Source: Leptolyngbya subtilissima AS-A7 (GTDB taxonomy: Bacteria > Cyanobacteriota > Cyanobacteriia > Phormidesmidales > Phormidesmidaceae). From it: a DNA stretch of 64,000 bases. Position 1 is the first letter of the stretch; every line of letters begins with the position of its first letter. A program made the translations under genes and the position numbers. Shown piece by piece: positions 39,198 to 50,500 of this stretch. The notes beneath the pieces were generated by a model that searched no databases, was not told the origin of the DNA, and saw only the letters and a program-made list of their open reading frames with translations. The DNA lies in the NCBI RefSeq assembly GCF_039962255.1, contig NZ_JAMPKY010000002.1, positions 1 through 64,000 of the forward strand, written 5' to 3'.

Positions 39198-40646
39198 ATG
39201 GCTTTTCAAACCCCAGACTGGGTGAAGCACGCGGTCTTCTACCAGATTTTTCCCGACCGGTTTGCCCGGACCCAGCAGCATCTCGATGACCCAGCGATGG
39301 CCGTGACGCTAGAGCCGTGGGAATCGCCGCCGACACCCTTTGGCTACAAGGGCGGAGACCTCTGGGGGGTAGCCGAAAAACTCGACTATTTGGCAGATCT
39401 GGGAGTTACTGCCATCTACATGACGCCGATTTTCCAGTCGGCTTGCAACCACCGCTACCACACCCACGACTATTACCAGGTCGATCCGCTGCTGGGGGGC
39501 AATCCGGCTTTTTTTGACCTGTTAGAAGCCGCCCACGCCAAAGACATCAAGGTGGTGTTAGACGGGGTATTTAACCACTGTAGCCGGGGCTTTTTCTTCT
39601 TTAACGACATTCTCGAGAACGGCCCCAACTCCCCCTGGCTAGAATGGTTTGAGGTGGGGGGCTGGCCCCTGTCAGCCTATGACGGGTCACAGCCCGCTAA
39701 CTACCGCAGCTGGGTAGATAACCGAGCCCTGCCAGCTTTCAAGCACGACCACCCAGCGGTGCGCGAATACCTGATGCGGGTGGGTGAGTACTGGGTGCGC
39801 CAAGGCATCGATGGCTGGCGGCTCGATGTGCCCTTTGAGATCAAAACCGAGGGCTTTTGGCAGGAATTTCGCGATCGCATCAAGGCCATCAACCCTGAGG
39901 CCTACATTGTGGGCGAGGTGTGGACTGACGCTAGCCAGTGGCTCGACGGCACCCAGTTTGACGGGGTAATGAACTACCTGTTCACTGGGCCAACGATGGC
40001 GTTTACGGCGGGCGATCGCATCCGCATGGATCTAGTCGAAAAGCCCCACTACTATCCCTACCCTGCCCTGGATGCGGCAGGCTATGGCGAAAAAATTCAG
40101 CAGCTGCTCAAGCTCTACCCCTGGGAGATTCAGCTGACCCAGCTCAACCTGCTCTCTAGCCACGATGTCGCCCGCATTCACTCGGTGGTCAACGGGGATG
40201 ACGCCAGCATGGTGCTCTCCACCCTGCTGTTGTTTACTTTCCCGGGGGCGCCAAGCGTTTACTACGGGGATGAGGTGGGTTTACCGGGTGAGCTCGACCC
40301 CGACTGCCGCCGCACCTTTCCCCCTGAAAAGGAGTGGCACCTCGACCTGCTAACCATTCACCGAGAGCTGATTGCGCTGCGCCACCGGCACGCCGCCCTA
40401 CGCATCGGCACCTACGACGTGCTGCACGCCGAGGGTCAGGTCTATGGGTTTAGCCGCACGCTGGGAAGCGATCGCATCATCGTCGTCCTCAACGCTGGTG
40501 AAGGGAGCGCGCTCCCAATTGCGACCGATACCTTAATCTCTCAGGGGCAAACCGTCCACGAAGTCTTCAGCTACCACGGGGCGACCTGGGCCCAGGACAG
40601 CCTAACGCTGCCCTCGCGATCGGCGGTGGTGGTGACGGTAGAGTAA
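39198..40646 (+). CDS. GH13 alpha-amylase-family enzyme (neopullulanase/cyclomaltodextrinase type)
   Basis: 482 residues. The catalytic triad is intact: nucleophile Asp210 (DGWRLDVP), acid/base Glu240 (VGEVW) and Asp323 (LLSSHD). Region I (VLDGVFNH) and the AVFYQIFPDRFA opening with the insertion GGDLWGVAEKLDYL are typical of neopullulanase- and cyclomaltodextrinase-like enzymes. No signal peptide is seen, so it probably degrades glycogen-derived dextrins in the cytoplasm. It stands 53 bases after the NuiA-like gene. Confidence 0.92.
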   Translation: MAFQTPDWVKHAVFYQIFPDRFARTQQHLDDPAMAVTLEPWESPPTPFGYKGGDLWGVAEKLDYLADLGVTAIYMTPIFQSACNHRYHTHDYYQVDPLLGGNPAFFDLLEAAHAKDIKVVLDGVFNHCSRGFFFFNDILENGPNSPWLEWFEVGGWPLSAYDGSQPANYRSWVDNRALPAFKHDHPAVREYLMRVGEYWVRQGIDGWRLDVPFEIKTEGFWQEFRDRIKAINPEAYIVGEVWTDASQWLDGTQFDGVMNYLFTGPTMAFTAGDRIRMDLVEKPHYYPYPALDAAGYGEKIQQLLKLYPWEIQLTQLNLLSSHDVARIHSVVNGDDASMVLSTLLLFTFPGAPSVYYGDEVGLPGELDPDCRRTFPPEKEWHLDLLTIHRELIALRHRHAALRIGTYDVLHAEGQVYGFSRTLGSDRIIVVLNAGEGSALPIATDTLISQGQTVHEVFSYHGATWAQDSLTLPSRSAVVVTVE

Positions 40647-40664
40647 GGCAAAAAGAATCCTATC

Positions 40665-40699
40665 GGCCCTGGATCAGGACAATTGCCTGATCCAGGGCC
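40665..40699. terminator. 14-bp perfect hairpin between convergent genes
   Basis: GGCCCTGGATCAGG (40665-40678) pairs with CCTGATCCAGGGCC (40686-40699) over a 7-base loop. It lies between the stops of the GH13 gene (+) and the ABC ATPase gene (-), so it likely ends both transcripts, although the flanking T-tracts are weak. Confidence 0.8.
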
Positions 40700-40713
40700 A
40701 TCGACCGGAGCGT

Positions 40714-41700
40714 TTACCCGCCGCGACGCTGGCGAATTTGGGTGATAAAAAACTCTTCTAGCGTTGGGCGAGTCTGCTGTAAGGCAATCAGATGCCCGCC
40801 CACCAAGGGAATCTGCTTGGCGAACTCGTAGGGGTCGCCTTTGACATGGCCTTGCCAAAGATCGCCCTGCACCGTCATCGGCTCGAGCCAGAGCTCTAGC
40901 TCGGCGATACGCCCGCTGCGACCTTTGGCTACATATTGGTCGGCGGTGCCCAGCAGCTGGTCTAGACTACCGTTGGCGATCAGCTCACCCTGATCGAGAA
41001 TGGCGATGCGATCGCAAATCACCTCCACATCCGACAAAATGTGGCTATTAAAGAAAATCGTCTTGCCCTCCCGCTTCAGGGCCAAAATAATTTCTCGCAC
41101 CTGAAAGCGCCCAGTGGGGTCAAGCCCCGACATTGGCTCATCGAGAAACACCACGTCTGGGTCGTTCATCAAGGCCTGGGCCATGCCCACTCGCTGGAGC
41201 ATCCCTTTTGAGTATTGGCGCAGCTGCTTTTTCTTTGCCGCTTCTTGGGGTAGGCCCACCAGATCGAGCAGCTCGACAATGCGGCGCTGCTGGGCTGCCC
41301 GCGACAGACCAAATAGACCGGCGGTATACTGCAAAAACTCCCAGCCGGTCAAAAAGTCGTAAAAGTAAGCATTTTCAGGCAGATAGCCGATGCGCTGTTT
41401 GACCGCGCTGTCGCCCAAAGCATGACCCAGCAGCGTGGCCTGGCCCGCCGTCGGGCGAATAATGCCTAGCAAAATCTTCAAGAGCGTAGTCTTACCTGCC
41501 CCGTTAGGGCCCAGCAGACCAAAGGTCTCACCCTGGTAAACCGTGAGAGAACACTGCTTGAGGGAAGTCACTCGCTGGTTAAGCCAAAACCCAGTGCGAT
41601 AGGTTTTACCTAGCCCCTCGGTCTGCACCACAGCGGCGCGATTGTCTGGCAGACGGTTGTCTAGCTGGATAGGATCAATCGGTAACAATGGAGCGCTCAT
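40714..41700 (-). CDS. ABC transporter ATP-binding protein
   Basis: 328 residues. Walker A GLLGPNGAGKTTLLK, Q-loop region YLPEN, signature YSKGMLQRV and Walker B VVFLDEPMSGLDP are complete, with FNSHILSDVE as the H-loop. The C-terminal ~90-residue extension after the ATPase core is typical of the CcmA/NatA exporter subfamily. The membrane partner is not downstream here, since the gene ends at the terminator. Substrate unknown. Confidence 0.9.
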   Translation of the reverse strand: MSAPLLPIDPIQLDNRLPDNRAAVVQTEGLGKTYRTGFWLNQRVTSLKQCSLTVYQGETFGLLGPNGAGKTTLLKILLGIIRPTAGQATLLGHALGDSAVKQRIGYLPENAYFYDFLTGWEFLQYTAGLFGLSRAAQQRRIVELLDLVGLPQEAAKKKQLRQYSKGMLQRVGMAQALMNDPDVVFLDEPMSGLDPTGRFQVREIILALKREGKTIFFNSHILSDVEVICDRIAILDQGELIANGSLDQLLGTADQYVAKGRSGRIAELELWLEPMTVQGDLWQGHVKGDPYEFAKQIPLVGGHLIALQQTRPTLEEFFITQIRQRRGG

Positions 41701-41928
41701 AGAAACCGTGCGAAGACCAAATAGACGACAATCATTAAAGGACTCATCCTTAGAATACCCTTCGAAAACCTCTCCCTTGCCAGGGGCCGATTCAGCTCTC
41801 GTTGTGTCAGGCTGAACACATGAGGCCAGTGTCTTATGGCCTGTACGTTAAGACAGGCTTCGCAGGGAATACGCTGAGCTGAGGTCTCATTTACTCCTTA
41901 AATTGATAAATTGCTCCTAAGTTACTCT

Positions 41929-42111
41929 ATGGCTCGCTTTAAGATAGATCGTTCAAAACTGGTAGCGGTGATCACCGGGGTAATCTCCCTGCTGCTAGCG
42001 GTTGGTTACCTTGTGCTAGTTCAAATTCTGGACTTTCGCGGCGACATGGTGCCCGCTCCCCTGTCTACCCTGATAGGGGTGGTAGAGCCAGCTCTGGAAC
42101 TCATCACCTAG
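41929..42111 (+). CDS. Small single-helix membrane protein
   Basis: 60 residues starting MARFKIDRSKLVAVITGVIS. A basic head precedes one hydrophobic helix (about 12-32), then a short polar tail (RGDMVPAPLSTLIGVVEP). It looks like a conserved small cyanobacterial membrane protein of unknown function. It is the last gene before the olefin synthase operon, 182 bases upstream, on the same strand. Confidence 0.7.
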   Translation: MARFKIDRSKLVAVITGVISLLLAVGYLVLVQILDFRGDMVPAPLSTLIGVVEPALELIT

Positions 42112-42215
42112 GGCTTTGCAGAGGTTATAGCAATGGTTGAGCGGTCTGTCGGCCCCAAAGCTGAGAGCGGCAGGGCAATCGTTGCTGGGTTAAGCCTAGG
42201 TAATCGGATACCTCT

Positions 42216-42227
42216 CTTGGTATTCTA
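42216..42227 (+). promoter_or_regulatory. Extended -10-like element before the olefin synthase operon
   Basis: CTTGGTATTCTA includes TGGTATTCT, an extended -10-like hexamer (TATTCT preceded by TGG). The identical 12 bases occur at 55017-55028, before accA. It lies 67 bases upstream of the FAAL start. No -35 box is evident. The role as a promoter is inference. Confidence 0.4.
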
Positions 42228-42293
42228 TAGGGCGCCTAGGCAGTCCTCGTCTACCGCTGGCAGGGGTACTCCTCCTTTAAGTTTTTCAGGGCT

Positions 42294-44573
42294 GTGGATA
42301 TGTTGAAACGAACACTGAACCAGACGTCGCTACAGCCCTTGACAACGATCGCAACCTTTGTGGAGCTATTGGCCTGGCGAGCTGAGCAGACTCCCAAGGG
42401 CATAGCCTACCGTTTTTTGGCGGAGGGCACCCCTGAGACCGCCCAGACGATTACCTACAGCGCTCTGCAACAGCGGGCCCAAGCCATTGCAGTACTGCTC
42501 CAAGACCTCAACTGCCGAAACCAGCCGGTGCTGCTGCTCTACCCCGCTGGGTTAGATTACATTGCCGCATTTTTTGGCTGCCTCTACGCCGGGGCGATCG
42601 CTGTTCCTGCCTACCCCCCCCGCCCTAACCGCTCTTTAGATCGCATCCAGGCCATGGTGCAGGATGCTGGGGCCACCGTAGCTCTGACCGACAGCGCCAC
42701 CCTGCAAAAGCTGGAGCGGCGATTGGCCGAGACCCCCCGGCTGCGATCGCTCTACTGCCTCAGCACCGACGGCCTACAAGCCGATCTGGCCCAGCAGTGG
42801 CGGCCTCCGACCATCCAAGCCGACACCCTGGCCCTGTTGCAATACACCTCGGGGTCAACGGCCTTGCCCAAAGGGGTGATGATCAGCCACGACAACCTGC
42901 TGCACAACTCTGAGCTGATTGGCCGCTGCTTTGGCAACACTGCCGCCAGTCGGGGGGTTTCCTGGCTACCGCCTTACCACGACATGGGGCTGGTGGGGGG
43001 TATTTTGCAGCCGCTGTACGTTGGTGCCGAGATGACCCTGATGGCCCCGGTTTCGTTTTTACAGCGACCGGTGCGCTGGCTAGAGGCGATTTCCCACTAC
43101 CAGGCCACGACCAGCGGCGGGCCAAACTTTGCCTACGACCTGTGCGTCCGCAAAACCACTCCCGAGCAGCGGCGTGCCCTTGACCTCAGCCCTTGGCAGC
43201 TGGCCTTTAGCGGGGCCGAGCCAGTACATCAGGCTACCCTGGCCCAATTCGCGGCAGCCTTTGCCCCCAGCGGCTTTCGTCCCCAAGCCTTTTATCCCTG
43301 CTACGGTATGGCCGAAACCACCTTGCTGGTCACTGGCGAGGCTGTGCAGGGCGAGCCCAAACACCTCATTCTCAAGGCCGCCGACCTGCAGCAAAATCAG
43401 GTCACGTTGGTCTCTGCCACCGATGCCGACGCAGCTCGCCCCATTGTCAGCTGTGGCCCCCCGGCCATCCCTAATCAGGTGACTATTGTGGATCCCGACA
43501 GCCACCGGCCCTGCCCCCCCCACACCATCGGCGAAATTTGGGTGCGCTGGTCGCGCAGTATTGCCCAAGGCTATTGGCGGCGAGAGGTCGCTACCCAAGA
43601 AGCCTTCCAAGCTAACCTGGCCGACGGGACTGAGGGGCCATTTTTGCGCACGGGCGACCTGGGGTTTCTCCATGGCGATGACCTCTACGTCACCGGCCGG
43701 TTAAAGGATTTGATCATCATTCGGGGCCGTAACCACTATCCCCAGGATATTGAGGCCACAGCGGAACAGGCCCATCGAGCCCTGCGCCAGGGCAGCGGAG
43801 CCGCTTTCTCAGTTATGGAGCATGACACTGAACATTTGGTGATCGTCCATGAACTGGAGCGCAGTGCCCTGCGCACCGCTGACCCTGAGGCAATTTTTGC
43901 TGCCCTGCGCCGTCGGGTGGCCGAGGACCACGACTTGCAGATAGGGGCGATCGCCCTGCTCAAGCCCAACGCCCTGCCCAAAACCTCTAGCGGCAAGGTG
44001 CAGCGCCACCTATGCCGGTCGATGTTTTTAGCTGGTCAGTTTGACGTGGTCTACGGCTGGCCTACGGCAGAGACCAGTCAGGCCTTGGCGAGCGCTGAAG
44101 CCCCAGTCGACAACGATGACGAGGCGATCGCTGCGGAAAACTCAAGTCAGCCTGAGGTAGACGCAAAGTCACTTGCCGTAGCCAGCCCAGCCAGCCCGGC
44201 AGCATCGCCTTTAAACCCCGATGCGATCGCCGATTGGATGCTGAGCTGGCTAGCCAACGCCCTAAACGTGCCCAAGCACACCCTAAATGTGCGCCAACCC
44301 CTGGCCGAGCATGGGCTTGACTCCTTGGCGGCAGTTGAGCTGGCCGAAGCTCTGGAATCGACCCTGGGAGTGTCCCTATCACCTACCCTGGCCTATGAGT
44401 ACCCGACCATAGAGGCGCTGTCGATTTATCTGGCCACGGCCCAGGACCGTGCTACTGTAGCCACTCCACTGGTCGAGGCTGTTGACCATAGGGAATTGGA
44501 ACAAATCGTAAGAGAATTAGAATTGTTGTCTGATGCAGAGGTGCAAACCCTGCTGGGCAGACAGAGTCATTAA
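42294..44573 (+). CDS. Olefin synthase first subunit: fatty acyl-AMP ligase with C-terminal ACP
   Basis: 759 residues. The FAAL domain (about 20-590) has the AMP-binding motif YTSGSTALPKGVM (TSGSTALPKG 185-194), GVSWLPPYHDMGLVGGILQP, FYPCYGMAETTLLVTG and the C-terminal GRLKDLIIIRGRNHYPQDIE with LPKTSSGKVQR. A linker rich in Ala/Ser/Pro leads to an ACP domain whose phosphopantetheine serine is Ser677 (GLDSL). It activates a free fatty acid and loads it on its own ACP, feeding the PKS encoded 24 bases downstream. In Synechococcus PCC 7002 these domains are the N-terminus of the single Ols protein; here they are separate. GTG start; ATG two codons later is an alternative. Confidence 0.93.
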   Translation: MDMLKRTLNQTSLQPLTTIATFVELLAWRAEQTPKGIAYRFLAEGTPETAQTITYSALQQRAQAIAVLLQDLNCRNQPVLLLYPAGLDYIAAFFGCLYAGAIAVPAYPPRPNRSLDRIQAMVQDAGATVALTDSATLQKLERRLAETPRLRSLYCLSTDGLQADLAQQWRPPTIQADTLALLQYTSGSTALPKGVMISHDNLLHNSELIGRCFGNTAASRGVSWLPPYHDMGLVGGILQPLYVGAEMTLMAPVSFLQRPVRWLEAISHYQATTSGGPNFAYDLCVRKTTPEQRRALDLSPWQLAFSGAEPVHQATLAQFAAAFAPSGFRPQAFYPCYGMAETTLLVTGEAVQGEPKHLILKAADLQQNQVTLVSATDADAARPIVSCGPPAIPNQVTIVDPDSHRPCPPHTIGEIWVRWSRSIAQGYWRREVATQEAFQANLADGTEGPFLRTGDLGFLHGDDLYVTGRLKDLIIIRGRNHYPQDIEATAEQAHRALRQGSGAAFSVMEHDTEHLVIVHELERSALRTADPEAIFAALRRRVAEDHDLQIGAIALLKPNALPKTSSGKVQRHLCRSMFLAGQFDVVYGWPTAETSQALASAEAPVDNDDEAIAAENSSQPEVDAKSLAVASPASPAASPLNPDAIADWMLSWLANALNVPKHTLNVRQPLAEHGLDSLAAVELAEALESTLGVSLSPTLAYEYPTIEALSIYLATAQDRATVATPLVEAVDHRELEQIVRELELLSDAEVQTLLGRQSH

Positions 44574-44597
44574 TTAGTGGAGCGTGGGAGTTAGCCC

Positions 44598-47500
44598 GTG
44601 GAGGATCTCGCAAGGCGAATTAGCAGCCTTTCCCCAGAGAAACGGCTGCTGTTAGAGCTACAGTTGCAGCGCAAACGAGGGCTACCAGAACCCATTGCCA
44701 TAGTGGGGATGGCCTGTCGGTTGCCGGCAGCGCCTAATCTGCAAGCTTATTGGCGGCTGTTAACCGAGGGGCGAGACGCCATTCGGAAGGTGCCTGCGGA
44801 TCGCTGGGATGTCGATGCGTTCTACGATGCCGACCCCCAGGCCCCGGGCAAAACCTACTGTCGCTGGGGCGGGTTTTTAGACGGAGTTGATCAGTTCGAC
44901 CCAGCATTTTTTGGCATTACCCCCCGTGAAGCTCCCTACATTGACCCCCAGCAGCGGCTGTTTTTAGAAAGCGTCTGGGAGGCCCTAGAGGATGCTGGAA
45001 TTGTGCCCCAGGCCCTGAGTGGGCAACCAGTAGGGGTGTTTGCGGCGACCTCGACCTTAGACTATGGCCAGATGCTGTTGCAGGGGCCAGAGGTGGTGGG
45101 CACCTATACCGCCACAGGTCTAGCCTCGACGATGGTGGCCAATCGGGTATCCTACCTGCTCAACCTGCAAGGCCCGAGTCTGACCGTTGATACGGCCTGC
45201 TCGTCATCGCTGGTAGCGGTGCATTTGGCCTGCCAAAGTCTGTGGAATGGGGAAAGTAACTTAGCCCTGGCCGGGGGCGTTAACCTCATGCTGACCCCCA
45301 CCGTTACTGTAGGCTTCAGCAAATTGACGGCGCTGTCTCCCGAGGGACGGTGCAAAGCCTTTGATGCGGCAGCTAATGGTTTTGTGCGCTCAGAAGGGGT
45401 GGGCACCGTGGTGCTCAAACGCCTGGGTCAAGCCTTGGCCGACGGCGATCGCATTTACGCCCTGATCCGCGGCAGCGCCACCAATCAGGATGGCCGCACC
45501 AATGGCCTCACTGCTCCCAACCCAGCCGCCCAGGAAGCGGTGGTCAAGACCGCCTACGAACGGGCGGGCATTCCCCTCAACCAGGTGGACTACATTGAGG
45601 CCCACGGCACTGGCACTCTGCTGGGTGACCCCATTGAAGCCAAAGCCTTAGGGAACGTGTTTGGCCCCTTTCGGCAACTGGAGCAGCCGGTGCGGCTCGG
45701 CTCAGTAAAAAGCAATATTGGCCATACCGAGGCGGCGGCGGGCATCGCTAGTTTGATTAAGGTAGCCCTGTGCCTGAGGCACCGCACCCTGGTGCCCAGC
45801 CTGCATTTCCACACCCCCAACCCCTACATTCCCTTTGACCAACTGCCCCTGCGGGTGCAGCAACAGCGCGAACCCTGGGTCGAGGCCGAAAATATGGCGA
45901 TCGCCGGGGTAAGTTCCTTTGGCTTTGGCGGCACCAACGCCCACGTAGCCCTCCAGGCCGCCCCTATTTTTACCGCCGACCCAGTAGCTGATCGGCCCCT
46001 GCACCTGTTTTGCCTGTCGGCGCGATCGCAGCCCGCCCTGCAAGCCTATGCCCAAGCCATGGCCACGGCCCTCACCCAGATGCCCCAGGCCAATCTGGGC
46101 GACCTCTGCCACACCGTTAATGCTGGCCGCACCGCCTTCGAGCATCGTCTCGCCCTCCTCGTCAAAGATCTTCCTTCCCTAGTCACGGCTCTCGAGCAAT
46201 ACTCTCCCCTACTTCCCCCCCCTACCCATCCTTCCACCTCCCCCGGCGTCGTCTTCCTCTTCACCGGCCAAGGCTCGCAATATGTCGGCATGGGTCGGCA
46301 GCTCTACGACACCCAGCCGGTGTTTAAAGCCGCCATTGACCTCTGCGACGAACTGCTGCAACCCTACTTAGAGCTGTCGCTCCAGAGTGTTTTGTTTGGC
46401 GAAGACGGCCTTGAGGAAGACTCCCCCACGGCCCCCCTGCACCAAACCGGCTACACCCAGCCCGCCCTGTTCGCCTTGGAATATGCTCTGGCCCAGCTCT
46501 GGCTATCCTGGGGCATTCGTCCGGCGGCGGTGATGGGGCACAGCGTTGGAGAATATGTGGCCGCCTGCGTGGCCGGAGTCTTTAGCTTAGAAGACGGCCT
46601 GCGGCTGATGGCCTTGCGGGGTCGGCTGATGCAGACCCTACCCGCCAATGGCGGCATGGTGGCGGTGTTTGCTGATGCCGATACGGTAGCAGCAGCTCTG
46701 CCTCCCACAGTTTCTTTAGCCACCCTCAATGGCCCAGACAACAGTGTTATCGCCGGGCTCCAGAGCGATCTAGAGACCGTAGTAGAGGACCTCCACGCCC
46801 AGGGTATTCGCACCAAACCCCTCCAGGTGTCCCACGCCTTCCACTCAGCTTTGATGGATCCTGTCCTCAATGTGTTTGAGCAGAGCGCCCAGGGCATTCG
46901 CTTCCACGCCCCAACCATACCCCTGGTTTCTAACCTGACCGGAGAGTTTGTCGGCTCCGATTTGCCGCTGGATGCCCGCTACTGGCGACGCCATGCTCGG
47001 CAGCCCGTGCGGTTTGCCGATGCGATCGCCACCCTACACCAGGCGGGCTATACCCAGTTCTTAGAAGTTGGTCCCTATCCAGTGCTCAGCGCTATGGGAA
47101 AACGCTGTGTGGCCCACAGCCATCACACCTGGCTGCCCTCCCTGCGCCGGGGGCAGTCAGACTGGCGCACCTTGCTCACCACCTTGGGCCACCTCTACCA
47201 GATGGGCCTCGCCATCGACTGGGCTAATTTCGATCGCCCCTACCAGCGCCAGTGGCTGTCCTTGCCCACCTACCCCTTCCAGCGCCAGCGCTACTGGATT
47301 GATCTGGCATTGCCCGACCGTGCCGCTGCTGCAGCGGTGATCGACGGCGCTCCCGAGCCCGTTCCCAGTGCCGCCTATAGACTGACTTGGCAGCCCCAGA
47401 CGATCGCCGCCGCCCCTCGTGCCGATGGAGACAATTGGCTGATCTGGGGAGCCAACGATGCCCTGTGGACCAACCTCAGCCAGGCCCTACAGAAACGAGG

Positions 47501-50500
47501 AGTTACGCCAATTCGGGTTTCGGCGGGCGATCGCTTTGTCACTCTTCAGCCGGACCACTACCAGGTCTTGCTGACCTCAGATCAACCCTTCCATCCCTTG
47601 CTGGAGGCGTTAAAACCCCAAGCTATTACCACCCTGCTGGTGCTGGCCCCGGAAGGTGATTTAGACCCTGAGGCCGTGACTGGGCCAATGCTGCACTGGG
47701 TAAAAGCACTCACTCACCAGTCTGGCCCCGCTCTGCCCAAGCTCTGGTTAGTGACCCAAGGAGCCCAGACGGTAGATACCACCGATGTCGTCACCTCCCC
47801 CCACCAAGCATTGCTGTGGGGTTTAGGGCGCAGTTTGCGCCTAGAGCATCCAGAGTTTTGGGGCGGTCTGGTGGATTTACCAGGTAAGGCAGACGAGTCA
47901 GAGCAGGATGTGGCCCCCTGGCTAGACAACTTGGTGGCCTATGTAACCAGCCCCCAGGGGGAAGATGAGGTGGCGCTCCGCCAACAGCAGAGCTGGGTGC
48001 TCCGGTTACAGACGATAGAGGTGGCCTCTGATGCGGGTCCAGAACCTGGGGCAACGTCCATCCAGGCAGAGGCAACCTATTTAATCACCGGCGGTACCGG
48101 TGCTCTGGGCCAACAACTGGCTGGATGGCTAGTGGAGCAGGGTGCTCGTCACTTGGTGCTCACAAGCCGCCGGGGCAGCAATCTAGACTTGGAGAAAACC
48201 TTGGCTCCTCTACGCCAAGCTGGAGCTACGGTGTGGGTGGAAGCGGTGGATGGGGGCGATCGCGCCGCCCTAAGCACCCTGCTCGATCGCATTCAGCAAC
48301 AGTTGCCCCCGCTGCGAGGGGTGTTTCACGCGGCAGGGGTTTTAGCGGATGGCTTTATGGCCAACCAGTCCACCGAGCAGTTCCATCAGGTAATGCCCGG
48401 TAAACTCCAGGCAGCCTGGCATCTGCACCAGCTCACCCAAACCCTTCCATTGGACTGGTTTGTGCTGTTTTCTTCAATTACGTCGGTGTTGGGTTCCCCC
48501 GGCCAGGGCAACTACGGAGCTGCCAACGCTGGGCTAGATGCGCTAGCCCAGTACCGCCGCCAGCGCGGCCTCCCTGCCCTCAGCATTAACTGGGGACCGT
48601 GGCAGGGAGTAGGAATGGCCGCTCGCCAGAGTGCCACAGCCCTGGCTCAGCGGGGTATGCCCCCCCTGGCAGCGTCCGAGGGATTGCAGTGGCTAGGACG
48701 ACTGTTGGCGGCCAAGACGCCTGCAACGGTGGCGATCGCCCACCTAGACTGGCCCCGCCTGCTCCGCTATCTGCCTATCGATCGCCCCCCGGCGATAGTC
48801 TCGGCCTTTGTGACAGAGGAACCGACAGCTCCAGCCGAGTCAGATGAGGCTGGCCTAGTTCCCAACGCTCAGAAGGCTTTGCCATCCCTGAAGCAGATTT
48901 TGGCCCTGCCCGAGGCCCAGCAGATTGCCACTGTGCAAACCTACTTGCAGGCCCAGGTGGCAACAGTGATGGGGCTATCCGAGCAAGTAGCGCTGGATGC
49001 ACCCCTGATGGAGCTAGGCATCGACTCACTAATGACCATGGAACTGCTGGCCTTGTGCAAGCAAGACCTGGATTTGGTGCTGTACCCCCGGGAGGTGCTG
49101 GCCCATCCTACGGTAGCGGCGCTGTCGTCCTACATCGCTCGGGAACTGGTGCGGGTGCATCGTCCTGCTGCCAGCGTTGAGGCTAGCCCAAGTCTAGCGC
49201 CGGCAGAGTTCCCAGAAGAAACAGTCACGGAACTGCCTAAGAGCCCCTGGCAGTCGCCGGCCCCGCTAGAACCGCTGCCGACGCGCCGCAACCCGCCCAT
49301 GGTCTTTTTGCTGTCGGCGCCCCGGTCAGGATCTACCCTGCTGCGGGTGATGCTAGCGGGCCATCCTGGGTTGTTTTGCCCCCCTGAGCTACACCTGCTG
49401 CCGTTTAACACCTTAGAGGCTCAGGGTGCGGCCTTGGGCTACAGCTATCTACAAGAGGGTCTGCAACGGGCTGTGATGGAGTTGTTACAGGTGAATGCTG
49501 AGCAGGCCGAAACCCTGCTGAGCGAATGGCGACAGCATTACACCACTGTGCCAGCGGTTTATGACAAGCTTCAGCAAATGGCCGAGGGGCGGCTGTTGGT
49601 CGATAAATCTCCCACCTATAGCCTCAGTCTAGAAACTCTGGAGCGGGCCGAGCAGATGTTTGAGGGGGCCAAATACATTCACCTGGTGCGTCATCCTTAC
49701 TCGGTCATCAGTTCTTTTGTGCACAACCGCATGTACAAGATCTTCGATCTGGAGCCCGATGATCCCTATCGGCTAGCGGAGCAAGTGTGGCAGGCTTGTA
49801 ACCAAAACATTCGCACCTTTGCCGGCTCTTTAGATCCGGAGCGGCACTACACCCTGCGATACGAAGACCTGGTCGTCGATCCAGAACCGGCGATGCGAGG
49901 ACTGTGCACCTTTTTAAACTTGCCCTTTGACCCGGCGGTGCTTACTCCCTACGAGGGACGACGCATGACGGACGGAGTTACAGCCCAGTCCATGGCGGTG
50001 GATGACCCTAATTTCCGTCAGCGCAGCCGGATCGAGGCCCATTTGGCCAAGATTTGGCAAGGCATTCAACTGCCCCACCGACTGAGCACCACCAGCCAAA
50101 CCCTGGCGGCGCAGTTTGACTATCCTCTGCCCCAGGAACAGGCGGTAGCTCCAGCCTCTGCTCCATCACCGACAGAGCCAGTTCCCTTGTCTAGCAGCTA
50201 CGTGCCCTTGGGGGCAATGCGAGAGGAAGAGATTCTGCTCAGAGGTCGCCCGTGCTGCCTGTGCCACTGGGGGCCAGAGAATGGGCCTCAGGTGCTCTGC
50301 CTCCACGGTATTTTGGAGCACGGAGCGGCCTGGGATGGGGTAGCAACTACCTTAGCTGACCAGGGATATCATGTCATCGCTCCCGATCTGCGGGGCCACG
50401 GCCGTTCGGCCCATGCTGGCCCCGATGGCGGCTATCAACTGCTCGATTTTCTCAGTGATCTCGACAGTTTGACTGCAACGCTAGGTACCCAGCCTTTTGT

